A DNA stretch of 56,342 nt from a candidate division SR1 bacterium. Its GTDB lineage: Bacteria; Patescibacteriota; Gracilibacteria; Absconditabacterales; Absconditicoccaceae. Positions 23,861 to 33,645 of the stretch are shown in pieces; the first letter of the stretch is position 1; each line of letters starts with the position of its first letter. A program made the position numbers and the translations under genes. The notes beneath the pieces were generated by a model. The model did not search any database. It was not told where the DNA came from and worked only from the letters and a program-made list of their open reading frames with translations. The stretch spans positions 1-56,342 of the forward strand of contig JAPLUV010000013.1 in assembly GCA_026397395.1 (NCBI GenBank). Direction: 5' to 3'.

Positions 23861-24640
23861 TTAATTTGTATAATAATAAGCATTAAGGTCGATGTCCACA
23901 CTTTGCTGCGCAGTATAATTTGCAACATCGTAAGATACTTTATCTATCTTGTACAAGACACGGAACGCTGGATCAGGTAAAATTTTGGTCTCTACATTAC
24001 TAAGAAAAGAAAGGAGACTATCTTTATTATCAAAGGTTATAGATAATTTGAGTGGCGCAAATCGGAGATTGCCAGCGTATTGTTTGGGCTCGCCGATAGC
24101 AATTTTACTAATGTTACCATTTAGATTACCATTAGATCACTTGAGTAAATATTCATTAATATTGGTAAGTAATACTCTTTCATTGATCACCATCTTGGGA
24201 TCTGTTAAATTATTTAACTGAATATATGATCTTGCAAATCAGAAATTATTTTTGATAGCCGCATCGATATCAGTACATCATTTTCTATCATTGAGACAGG
24301 AAACAATCAGATTTTGTTGAGCTTCCATCTTGGTAATCAAAGCTTTATCAGATTCCATTTGCATTTTTTTGGTAGCAAAACTAGCTACTTGCAAAGCAAT
24401 AGTTTGCGATTCATCTGTGGTAGCCTGAAAGGTATCCCGCGCAGGCAAGAGCACATAATTCCCGAAGACGACAACCGCAACCAAGGCAATCAGAAAATAT
24501 ACTCTGTATCTAATATCTACAACTCTCGTAGTAGTAATCATCACCTGATTATCATCAGCAGTAAGGATTTGCTGAGGCGTTGCAGCCTGTTGTTCACCGA
24601 GCAATCTGCTGATAATTTGTTCGTTATTTGCTGTTTCCAT
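23861..24640 (-). CDS. PilO-like pilus alignment protein (tentative)
   Basis: The product is 259 residues. After ~40 cytosolic residues comes one membrane helix (VYFLIALVAVVVFGNYVLL), then a coiled-coil region and a compact end domain with FDNKDSLLSFLSNVETK, the layout of PilO (short N-terminus, helix, coiled coil, ferredoxin-like domain). Its start overlaps the PilN-like gene by 17 bp and pilC follows on the same strand. Three TGA codons are read as Gly. Confidence 0.65.
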
Positions 24641-25175
24641 CGTTGATCACATTAGCTTCTAAAACAAATTCAAACACTCCCGTATCAGCAACTTTATCAT
24701 AGGTCTGGATGCGGATATCTTTGATGAAATCTAACTGACTAAATCTATCCAACAGTCCAACAACTTTCTGTTGAGGGTTGGAATAATACAAAAGTGCTAA
24801 ACTAGAAACTTGTCCCTTGAGACTAATTTTATTCAGATCAACTTTGAAATCGGACAAAACGATACTATTATTAGATTGGACCGATTTAATATTTTCCAAC
24901 ATTTGGATAACTTTATTAATATGATCTGACCACGGAATATCGCTTTGTTTGCTTTCCAAAGATTTGACTGCCTGGAGTTTGTTGTATCCCGTCAACAGCT
25001 TGTAAGAATCCTCTATCTTGGTTTGATCAGCTAATACTTTCTTCTGATCAGTAATTTGCTGGTTGATAAAAAATCCATAGCCCTTAAAGAAGACTCGGCC
25101 CAGTACGGCAATCACAAGCACTGCCAGCATCATCTGAAAATAGAACTTTCGTCTAGAATGAAATCAGCTCGCCAT
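24624..25175 (-). CDS. PilN-like pilus assembly protein (tentative)
   Basis: The product is 183 residues. The start MASGFHSRRKFYFQ uses TGA=Gly at residue 4, followed by a membrane helix (MMLAVLVIAVLG), a coiled coil (ADQTKIEDSYKLLTGYNKL) and a domain ending DFIKDIRIQTYD. It overlaps the PilO-like gene. Together with pilC it forms part of a pilNOC-type set; pilM was not found. Confidence 0.62.
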
Positions 25176-25229
25176 AATGGATTAACTAAAGAATAAAGGA
25201 GGATCACTAATCATAGATTGAATACATAT

Positions 25230-25328
25230 GGTTGCGTAATGAATAGTAATGTACTTCGTGGAATGAATAGTAATGGATTACACAACACATAACCACACAT
25301 TACGATGCATAACCACACATTACAATTT
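25230..25328. repeat. Degenerate word repeat (ATAACCACACATTACGATGC)
   Basis: Imperfect words in both orientations (GAATGAATAGTAATG; ATAACCACACATTAC) fill much of the 306-bp gap between the pilus operon and the next plus-strand gene. Related to 12555-12655. Confidence 0.7.
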
Positions 25329-25406
25329 CTTCATATGATTCTTCTTCAATTATACCCTATCTAACTAGATTTTGCAAATTCTCAAAAGGCATATTTCTAT
25401 AAAGAC

Positions 25407-25434
25407 TTGACATTAGATATGAAATATATATAAG
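25407..25434 (+). promoter_or_regulatory. Predicted promoter
   Basis: TTGACA (25407-25412) and TATAAG/TAAGAT near 25429-25436, about 50 bp before the membrane-protein gene. Confidence 0.5.
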
Positions 25435-25481
25435 ATATATAATAAAAAAATTAATAATCATTAATAAATACAAAAAAAGGT

Positions 25482-26054
25482 ATGAAAAACACAAGATTAA
25501 CCGATCTAATGATCATTGGTCAATTGATCCTTTTAGCAGGGATTGTAGTAGGGTTCTTAAATGAGACAAACAATATTTCAGTCAGTTTAGGGGCCACCCT
25601 TATCAACCACATCTATTGGGCGCTAATGGTTATTGCTTTAACACTAATAAGCATAACCAGCTACGATTTTGTCCAATATATAAGAGATGAACTTAACGAT
25701 AAAGTAAAGGGAACTGAAGGAACTCCAATAATTCATCTACTTTCTGTCATGGGAATACTCGGATGTTTATTCTTCATCGGGTTCGTTGTGCCATCAGCCG
25801 GATATATATGGGCAATATTTTGTGCCATCGGTTGTATCGCTACTATTATCTTCTACAAAGAAATCAAAGCTAGTCATGGTATGATTTGGGCAATTCTTAC
25901 AATGGTCTTAGTCCTAATGACCAGTAACAAGTGGACTTTTCTGGAAAATAATGCACCAAACAAGAAATTACAGATCTTGATTACTATGGTATCAATCTTC
26001 ATCATTAGCTTCATTGTAAAACAAGGGAGTATAAAATTCAAAAAGGAAAAGTAA
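25482..26054 (+). CDS. Hypothetical membrane protein
   Basis: The product is 190 residues with about six hydrophobic helices (for example LTDLMIIGQLILLAGIVVGF, IYWALMVIALTLISI, VMGILGCLFFIGFVV, ILITMVSIFIISFIV). No conserved motif was recognised. No TGA is used. A TTGACA promoter lies close upstream. Another small gene follows 54 bp downstream. Confidence 0.72.
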   Translation: MKNTRLTDLMIIGQLILLAGIVVGFLNETNNISVSLGATLINHIYWALMVIALTLISITSYDFVQYIRDELNDKVKGTEGTPIIHLLSVMGILGCLFFIGFVVPSAGYIWAIFCAIGCIATIIFYKEIKASHGMIWAILTMVLVLMTSNKWTFLENNAPNKKLQILITMVSIFIISFIVKQGSIKFKKEK

Positions 26055-26108
26055 GCAATTCGGTTTGAGCAAACACAAGAAGATCTACGACACAATGAAT
26101 AAGCTTTT

Positions 26109-26507
26109 ATGAACACAATACAACAAACCATAATGTTGATATTAGCAGCTCAACATTATGAAGTTTTCGAAGACGGATTCGAGAACAATGAAAGGCAATT
26201 CATCTACAAACTAGGACTATCGTATTATCTGGATAATCTTAGGGTACACAGACTCGTAAATAAACAATTTGCGCTGATATGGAAAACCAGATCAGAAACA
26301 AAATTGGATATATATGTGGGCTGTTCTATTTCACATGAGGGAATCGACTTCTCTGATTTAAAACTGTACAACGAAACAAGAAATTGTTTAGAAAGTACCT
26401 TAAATCATCTCCCTATGGGCCTAAAGTTCGAAGCATGGGAAGAAGCAGATGAGATTAAAGATCTCTTCTTGAGCTACTCCACTCATAATGTAAATTATTT
26501 TAAGTAA
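26109..26507 (+). CDS. Hypothetical soluble protein
   Basis: The product is 132 residues, mixed alpha/beta and acidic, starting MNTIQQTIMLILAAQHYEVF. No family, signal or membrane segment was recognised. No TGA is needed. It is followed by a strong terminator, so it may be the second gene of a two-gene unit with the preceding membrane protein. Confidence 0.65.
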   Translation: MNTIQQTIMLILAAQHYEVFEDGFENNERQFIYKLGLSYYLDNLRVHRLVNKQFALIWKTRSETKLDIYVGCSISHEGIDFSDLKLYNETRNCLESTLNHLPMGLKFEAWEEADEIKDLFLSYSTHNVNYFK

Positions 26508-26541
26508 GACAATCAACCAAGTCCATCAACTATGGCAGATG

Positions 26542-26575
26542 ATCTCTCGTTGCATAAGCGAGAGATTTTCTTTTA
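26542..26575 (+). terminator. Rho-independent terminator
   Basis: ATCTCTCG/CGAGAGAT (26542-26549 and 26559-26566) forms an 8-bp stem followed by TTTTCTTTTAT. Confidence 0.85.
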
Positions 26576-26632
26576 TCAAAAAAATTACCTTCACTCTCAA
26601 CCCTCAACAGGCGCAGCCTTCAACCCTCAACT

Positions 26633-27478
26633 TTATACTCAAGCCGATTCTAATTCCGCTCATCGCAATTCCGCCATTTTCTTCAATACTCCACCTACCT
26701 TGTATCTCGGATCTCGCTGATTTGCATAATACCACTTATGAGGATCGACTCGAATAATTTTTTTTTTTTTTTTTTAATCTTGAAATATCTCTGCATAGGT
26801 ACACAAAATAACTGACTGCATCCCCTTCTTGATTTCCCATCGGTGAACATCCTTTTGCTTCTCCGTCTGACTTGCTAATAACGTAACCAATCATCCTCCA
26901 CCTTGCCTACCGGCAGGCAGGTCGTCCATTTTCAATCCTCCATTTGTTAACGTTCGTAGATCTGGAAAAACTACTAATGTCTGTCACTGGGAAGAACAGA
27001 TAAAAGATCAAAGATTAAAGTTCAAAGATTTTCTCGGACTTTCATCTTTTGTCTTTCATCTTTTGTCTTTAATCTTCCCTTCACGTTCTAGAAGTTTTTG
27101 AAGTTCGTCAGTTACAAAATGTTTCACGACAGATTTATAGGTCGTATAATAGGTTTCCACCATTCGGTGTAATAAGGCCATCGTTTCCTTACTTAAGAAT
27201 CCCTTATAACATATTTCCATATTTCCATTTTTCAATTCTTCCATTTTTAGGTACAGTTCTTCAAATGATATTTTTTTTCCAAGACACAAAAAATATTCTG
27301 ATCATAATTGCAACAAATCTCAGCTCTTCATCTTTAGTGATTTTTTATAGACATTCTCTGGAATTTTCTGATCTTTCTCAGGAATTCTCTCGCCATTCTC
27401 CGGAATTCTCCCGTCATTCTCAGAAATTCTGAACACCCTATCAAATCACCCAAATCTTGTGAAGGAATACAAATACAT
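26633..27478 (-). pseudogene. PriA-like primosomal protein, broken
   Basis: The frame starts MYLYSFTRFGGFDRVFR and carries KSGDLLQLGSEYFL, QTLVVFPDLRTL, QTEKQKDVHRWEIKKG and ILCTYAEIFQD, which resemble the N-terminal and early helicase part of PriA-type primosomal proteins. A TAA (26776-26774) interrupts it right before an 18-A tract; the same frame resumes (IIRVDPHKWYYANQRDPRYK) and ends at 26633 after only 47 codons. The rest of the helicase is absent. Three word-repeat families and one R1 palindrome (26901-26921, read DLPAGRQG) are inside. It could be a pseudogene, a lineage-specific short protein or an assembly error at the A tract. Confidence 0.55.
26901..26921. repeat. Palindromic repeat R1 inside the priA-like gene
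   Basis: CCTTGCCTACCGGCAGGCAG is read in frame on the minus strand as LPAGRQ between DD and GGGG. Confidence 0.8.
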
Positions 27479-27593
27479 TTTATATAATGTATAATTTAGA
27501 ATGTAAAATATAGAATTACCAGGTGATTATAAAAAAATCTTCATATAATACAAGAACCACAAAACGATAAATAAACCATATAAGTTGATTTCA

Positions 27594-27805
27594 GCTGGAA
27601 GACAGCAGTATATAATTCAGCTTCTCACAAAGGTGTCGACATTAATCTACCAACGAGAAAAGAATCCAAAGTAGGCTAATGGAAAGCAAAACATGAAACA
27701 AGGAAACCCCAGATATTGCCTAATGGCGACGAGGGGTTTTTGGTTACTTTTTGACCCGGGAGCAAAAAGTGACACCCCGTAGGGCCCCCGCCGGGAGGCA
27801 CCAGT
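27594..27805. repeat. Structured GC-rich intergenic element related to R3
   Basis: TTTCAGCTGGAAGAC matches the start of R3 copy B. Later TTACTTTTT/AAAAAGTGA around GACCCGGGAGC and CCCCGTAGGGCCCCCGCCGG form hairpins in the same order as R3. The middle is different, so this is a distant relative. The gap 27479-27946 has no other gene. Confidence 0.55.
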
Positions 27806-27946
27806 AAAAGAGTATGGTACGAACGAGTCCTTGCAATGACTAAAAAAGTTATAAACTTTCACCCCAATTTACTTGCTTTTTATAATAAAATATGTATAGT
27901 TATATCGCAAATGTATTTCTTTTGTATCGATTAATCAAACAAAACA

Positions 27947-30928
27947 ATGCTCAAAACAATGGAAAAAATGGGTGAAATGCTGGTATCCGGCTCCAATCCA
28001 AGACCTTCAACGACACTTACAAAAACCACAAATACTTCTGGGATGGTTTTTTTTCAAATTAAGCCATTTAAGGACAATGACCGTGGTATCAGCCATCGAG
28101 ATACCGTAAGCAAAAATCTTATTAGCCTCAAAGGCAAGAAGATGATATTTGTCATTAGTGGAAATATGGCAGATATTAAGATGTATGTCGGTGTCCCAAA
28201 TAGTTTCAAAGGGTACTTCCAAAATACATTTTTTGCCAGTTATCCAACATCAGACTTGATAGAATGTGCAGCGCCAAATATCTCCGAGCACAGAGAACAT
28301 ATTATTTTTTCTAAGACAGGAAAAATATTTGCCAAAGAAGATTTCACTAGAGATGGGACCTATATGGATCCTATGAATGCGCTCTTTGCCTTGTACAACA
28401 GTGTCGACTTAGAGTCTCAATTGAATCTCTATTTCACCTATACCTTTAAGTTACCCAAGACATTTTTCCGTACCATGGCTAAATTTGCGAAGATAATTCG
28501 ATGAACCAAGAAGCCAAAAGAATGAGAAGAATCTAAACCAGTGGAAATCAAGCCAGAACTTTTCGCATCATTCAGTTACAAGATTATCAGCAAAGACAAA
28601 TATATGGCCGAACAACTCAGACACAACATCAAATCTGCCTACTCTCCATTCATTTCTGATGGAAAATTAAAAATCAAGACAACAGAGAAGTTGATTGGAT
28701 TGACTCATTCACAGGCTGATAATTTCTTTCATCTACCTACGATTGCCAATTTTGTCAAAGGATTGGACTACTGTGTCTATAGAAAGCTTCCCTATCCAAC
28801 GAATTTACCAACGACAAAAAACACGCCATCCAACGATCTAACCGTACTTGGAAACACGGATTATAGAGGAGAAAAACTTACGTTTGGCATCAAGAAAGAA
28901 GACAAGTTTAGACATATGTATATTGTCGGAAAGACAGGTACAGGTAAATCCGTATTTCTCAGCAATATGATCATCAGTGACATGAAGGAAGGCAATGGAC
29001 TCTGTTTGCTTGATCCTCATGGAGAACTTGTAGACGCAGTACTCGAACATATTCCTACCAATAGAATCAATGACGTCATCTTATTTGACGTAGCGGATTC
29101 GGATTTTCCTATTGGATTTAATTTGCTGCAAGCAGAGACAGAAGACGGAAAAAATCTGATCGCATCTGGAGTCGTAACGACATTCAAAAGATTGTTTGGG
29201 ACTTCACGGGGACCTAGACTTGAATATATCTTGAGAAATGTAGTCCTTTCCCTCGTAGAATATCCAAACGCAACATTAATGCATATTCTCAGAATTTTGA
29301 CAGATAAAAATTTCCGTGATGAAGTAATCTCCAATATCAAAGATACGGTCGTAATGAAATTCCGAGTCAATGAATTTGGGAAATGGAACGACAAGCAAAG
29401 GGAAGAAGCCGTTGGACCGATAACCAACAAAGTTGGACAATTCCTTTCGTCCAAGTTGGTCAGAAATATTTTTGGTCAACCAAGAACAAAGTTGAATATG
29501 AGAAAAGCTATGGATGAAGGAAAGATCATCTTAGTAAATTTGAGTAAAGGAAGAATCGGAGAAGATAACGCCAATATGATTGGATCGTTACTTGTAACGA
29601 AGATACAGATCGATGCCATGTCCAGAGCAGATATTCCAGCCCATATGAGAAGAGATTTTTATATGTACATTGATGAGTTCCAGAACTTTGCATCAGAATC
29701 ATTTGTGACGATTTTGTCAGAAGCGAGAAAATATAAATTATCATTGATCGTAGCAAATCAGTATACTTCACAGCTTATTCCTGAAATCAGAGACGCTATC
29801 TTTGGTAACGTAGGAACGACTATTTCCTTTACGGTAGGAAAAGATGATGCCGATGTCATTGCTGGACAATTTAAATCTATGGTAGAAGTAAATGATCTTA
29901 TTTCATTACCTAAATATACGACCTATACGAGATTGATGGTCGATGGAATCTCATCAGATCCATTTAGTATGAAAACATTGCCACCAAATTTGGTCGGCGA
30001 CGGATCATTGGAACTTATTGATAAGATTAGAAAACAATCGAGACAAAGATATGCAATGCAAAGAAGCCAATTAGAGAAATTGATGGACGCTTGGAGCAAA
30101 AAAACCTTCTCGTTGCAAGAAAAGATCGCTGAAAAAGCAAGATACGAAGCATTGGGAATGTCGCAAGAAGAAGCAGAAAATCTCCAACATCCATTCGTCT
30201 TACAACACGAATCCAAATTTACTGAATATGAAATCGAGTGAGAAGCTCCTGATGCAATTATTTTTGATACTGATCATTTCGTTCACAAAGCAGTACGATA
30301 TACCAAGCCCAAGATGCTAGAAGATCAAGCAACCATCAAATATCAGAAAGGACAAAAAGTTGATATAGGCAATGGTGAGATTACCATGCATGTAGATATT
30401 TATCAACACCAAACGATTGTCACAGAAGGCAATAGTCCATTGATGATCTGGATTGGTAGCAAAGAAGATGCGAAAGCACAAATAGACGATATTACCAAAA
30501 GCGCAGGCTATACTATCGAGCAGCAAAACTTCTTGAAATATTGTCCCAATGTAGAGAAACTTCAACTTCTCCATCCAGAAGTGGTAGCACCAGCAATGCC
30601 AGTAGCAACAACAACAAGTAGCTCAGCGACCGCTAGCTCCGAACCAAAAAAAGTTGCATTCAATATCCCTACAGCAGAAACTGCTGGCTTTTCTATAAAA
30701 GACATCAAGCTAGGAGAACGATATGAATGATATATCAAACTCAGTTACAACTATGGGATGTTTGTTACCGTGAAATGAGTAGAAGGACTATTACACAAAA
30801 ATTTCATCGTCGCTCCTGATGGAGTCGATTGGAAAAAATATTTCAATATCGGCGATAAGATCAAGGTGAAAGCCAAGGAATTCAAGGATATTAATGGCGA
30901 GAAGAAGGTGGTACGAAGCTTGAAATAA
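27947..30928 (+). CDS. VirD4/TraD-like ATPase with C-terminal S1 domain
   Basis: The product is 993 residues. The central ATPase carries Walker A VGKTGTGKS (~326-334), DPHGELVD and Walker B MYIDEFQNF (~571-579), then IVANQYTSQL, as in type IV secretion coupling proteins and related CPR ATPases. Residues 1-300 form an unrecognised N-terminal region without clear membrane helices. Near the end (~920-993), GERYEGYIKL, YGMFVTVKGVEGLLHK and GDKIKVKAKEF match an S1 RNA-binding fold. The domains are joined by a Ser/Thr/Ala-rich linker. Five or more TGA codons are read as Gly. No relaxase or other type IV secretion genes lie nearby, so a role in DNA or RNA handling is open. Confidence 0.8.
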
Positions 30929-30957
30929 GAATTTTACTATAAATAAAAATCATTTAG

Positions 30958-31674
30958 ATGAAAACAGAAATAGTAAAAGAGACAACAGAAACCAAATATA
31001 TAGAATGAGCAGACAAAAAGAAACAATTCATCTACACTGTTGATTTCCAAGATTATTTAACTCTATCCAACATAAAACTTTATCTATCTTTCATAAAAAA
31101 ATTAGAAAAAGACACAGATATGTCTCCTATTATGCAGAATGAAATTTTTATAGACAAAATAGGTGAAAAAAAAGATCATGCATGAAAACCAATGACATAT
31201 TATTTCAAGATAAATCACGACAATAGCTCATTCTTTATTAAGCATTCCATAGCTCCTCCCAATTTACTCGGTATAGGTGGATACAAAGAAGGAATAAGCA
31301 CAAAAGAAGCAGAAAATATCTTATTAGAGAACAAGATTGATTGGGCAAGAATCATACCTTTTAAGCTTGGATATTCTGATAAAAACGATAAATATTATAT
31401 CTCAGAACGGAAAGACATCAGTAATTTACAGCCAATTGATGAATATTTAGATGGCTTTATACCAGATACTCAAACATCAGTATACAATAGTTCTAAAAAA
31501 AATACTGAAGAGAATACTCGCACAGAAATATACAAAAAATTTAATATATTAAAAATATTATTCAGAAATTTCTTTGACTTTGCTCCTGGACACAATGTAC
31601 TTGTAGATACAAACACAAAAGAATTATATCTTTTTGATCTTACAAAACGAGATTTAAAAAAATCCCCAAGCTAA
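30958..31674 (+). CDS. Hypothetical protein with faint kinase-like end
   Basis: The product is 238 residues with two TGA codons (YIEGAD, HAGKPM). The C-terminal APGHNVLVDTNTKELYLFDL loosely resembles the catalytic-loop-to-DxD stretch of aminoglycoside-phosphotransferase-type kinases (N..LVD..liDf), but the catalytic Asp/His and the N-terminal Lys region are not evident. It follows the VirD4-like gene by 29 bp and ends in a terminator. Confidence 0.6.
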
Positions 31675-31690
31675 ACCCAGGGATTTTTTT
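31656..31690 (+). terminator. Rho-independent terminator
   Basis: AAAAATCCC (31658-31666) and GGGATTTTT (31680-31688) with extra T residues; the stem begins within the last codons of the preceding gene. Confidence 0.8.
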
Positions 31691-31727
31691 CGGAATAATA
31701 TGATAATGACCACACGAAAAATACACG

Positions 31728-32153
31728 TTAAGCAGCCATAGCTGAGACAGGAATCTCTTCGAGAACACGATCAATCATGGTTTGGACTTCAGAAACCAAA
31801 AGTTGAAAGGTGTTGTAGAAGAAGTTATTGGAAAGTAACAATTGCTGTAAATTATCTGATGAACTCATCAATCATTGGACGATAGTTTGCATTTCTTCAC
31901 TAGATTTGAAGGAAGTAAGTCATTTTCTAAGATCAAGAAGATGATTTTTCATATTGTGCAAAGCGACGACGATAGTATCGACGAACTCGGTATCACACTT
32001 CTGCGTAAGTGAAACACTGTGTTGAGCAACCTTATCTCCATTTACTTCGAGACAAAATGCGAGCGCCTTCTCTATGTCTTTGGTCAGAGAATCAATCTTC
32101 TGAACTAAACTGTTTACACTGTTGAATGAAGCTGAATTGAATGAATTTTCCAT
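31728..32153 (-). CDS. Hypothetical small helical protein
   Basis: The product is 141 residues (MENSFNSASFNSVNSLVQKI...), likely all-helical, with one Cys pair (AFCLEV, QKCDTEF) and two TGA codons (LRKGLTS, VQGLMSS). I chose the ATG at 32153; an upstream non-ATG extension to 32273 lacks coding character and runs through TGATAAAATGATAAAATG words. No family was recognised. Confidence 0.65.
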
Positions 32154-32350
32154 GAAGAGATGATAAAATGATAAAATGTTTAAATGATAAATCTGTTTTT
32201 GCTTTGACGATATAATTATACCCCGAAACCAAATTTTTCCAAAAGAAACAAAAAAATCTGACCCACAAACCACGGAAATAGATATTACACCGGATTTACT
32301 ATTTACAAAGCAAATTTTCCATATGTAGTTGCAAACTTATGGTTAGCGAA

Positions 32351-32449
32351 AATTGTCATTTCGAACAATTCAGTGAGAAATCCTAGAAAAAGACCCAGGA
32401 CTTGCCTACCGGCAGGCAGGGATTCATCTCTTTGCTCGGAATGACAGGT
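32351..32449. repeat. Composite repeat: R1 nested in R2
   Basis: TTGTCATTTCGAACAATTCAG opens and TTTGCTCGGAATGACAG closes an R2-type inverted repeat. The R1 palindrome CTTGCCTACCGGCAGGCAGG lies inside at 32401-32420. This shows R1 can insert into R2. Confidence 0.8.
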
Positions 32450-32463
32450 TGGATTATTTGATA

Positions 32464-32558
32464 CATCCTACTTCAAAAACATGTTTCAGTGTTTTTGATT
32501 GAAGGATGGATGAAATTTTTGGGATACCAGAATCCAACCAAAAGAATCCCAAAAATTT
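32464..32558. other. Two strong inverted repeats before corA
   Basis: CATCCT..TCAAAAACA/TGTTTTTGA..AGGATG spans 32464-32508. AAATTTTTGGGAT (32513-32525) pairs exactly with ATCCCAAAAATTT (32546-32558) and runs into the -35 box of corA. They could be operators or the ends of a small element. Confidence 0.6.
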
Positions 32559-32584
32559 GACAGGAATCGTTTTTGGAGTATAAT
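32557..32584 (+). promoter_or_regulatory. Consensus promoter of the corA-like gene
   Basis: Perfect TTGACA (32557-32562), 16-bp spacer and perfect TATAAT (32579-32584), 32 bp before the ATG. It is the strongest promoter match seen in the window. Confidence 0.8.
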
Positions 32585-32616
32585 TAAGCTAGATTATTTA
32601 GCATTTACACTCATTC

Positions 32617-33543
32617 ATGCAACAATCACTCCAGATAGGAAAAACTCAATGGATTTATGTCCAAGAGCCTAACAAAGAAGTCATCAATCAGCTCGCTCAA
32701 GAGTATGGTTTTCATGAAGTTATCGTGGATGATTTGATCGAGATCAACGCTCAGTCCAAGATTGATAGTAATAGCAAGCATTTTTTCCTTGCACTTACGT
32801 TTACGAAATATTTGGAAAACGAACAAAGATATCTCTTTAATGAACTCGATGTTATTATCGGAGATAATTATATTATTACGACAAACTCATTGGAATCTAC
32901 TACTATCAACAATCTTTTTGAAGCGATGAAAAATCAATGAGATCTCAAAGAATGATCAGAAAAAGAATCTCCCTACTATATTCTTTATAGAATCATCGAT
33001 GAATATTATGATAAAACCATGAAATCATTAGCCTTATCTAGCAAAAAGCTCTTAGATATTCAAGAAAATATTGCTAGTAAAAAAGCTGAAAATGAAGTAG
33101 TACAAGACCTTATGAATGAAGATTTGAATAAGATATTTGTTAAACACAACTTTCTTTCTCAAGAAGATGTCATGGATGATTTGATAGAACATGTAGATGA
33201 TTTACATGCAAAACAATTAAATGTGTATTTCAATAGTCTGAAAGTAAAACTTGCAAGAATTATTAGCACAATAAATGCACTGACAGAAAAAAATGAATCC
33301 TTAATGTCTGCATACAACACCTTTATCGGCATCAAGAGTAATAATAGTGTCTCAAGATTGACCTTTGTGAATGCCATCTTTATGCCACTTACCCTCATTG
33401 CTGGTATTGGATGAATGTCAGAACGAAGCATGATGACGGGATCAGAAAATTGGAGAATTGCTTATCCATTATTCCTATTGCTTTGTGCAGGACTTTGATT
33501 CATTACCTTCTTGATTTTCCGCAAACTAGTTATGAAAAAATAA
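32617..33543 (+). CDS. CorA-family transporter with altered GMN motif
   Basis: The product is 308 residues. The N-terminal cytosolic domain (GKTQWIYVQEP, YGFHEVIVDDL, LNELDVIIGDNYIITTN) and the long helix lead to two C-terminal membrane helices (FVNAIFMPLTLIAGIGG and IAYPLFLLLCAGLGFITFLI), the CorA layout. The pore-entrance motif usually reads YGMN; here it is GGMS (about residues 266-270, first or second Gly by TGA). ZntB-type members vary here too. Ion choice is therefore uncertain. It stands alone with its own promoter and terminator. Confidence 0.85.
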
Positions 33544-33568
33544 ATATTTTGTCCGAAATAAAAAAATG

Positions 33569-33592
33569 GAGACGGATTGTCTCTTTTTTTTT
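33569..33592 (+). terminator. Rho-independent terminator of the corA-like gene
   Basis: GAGAC (33569-33573), loop, GTCTC (33579-33583) and nine T. Confidence 0.8.
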
Positions 33593-33605
33593 GATATAAA
33601 AATTA

Positions 33606-33645
33606 CATTCACTCTACACTCTAAACTATACACTATACATTCATT
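33606..33645. repeat. Degenerate word repeat (CACTCTAAACTATACACTATAC)
   Basis: ACTCTACACTCTAAACTATACACTATACATTC-type words (shortened here) lie at the 3' end of the flavoprotein gene and supply its last codons and its TAG stop. Complement relatives at 11050-11118. Confidence 0.65.

Noticed and set aside
30958-31674. Firm call as an aminoglycoside phosphotransferase-type kinase
   Set aside because: Only the end segment resembles such kinases; the catalytic residues and N-terminal Lys are not evident.
31920-32273. Extension of the 141-residue protein upstream to a non-ATG start
   Set aside because: The added part runs through a TGATAAAATG word repeat and has no coding character; ATG at 32153 is simpler.
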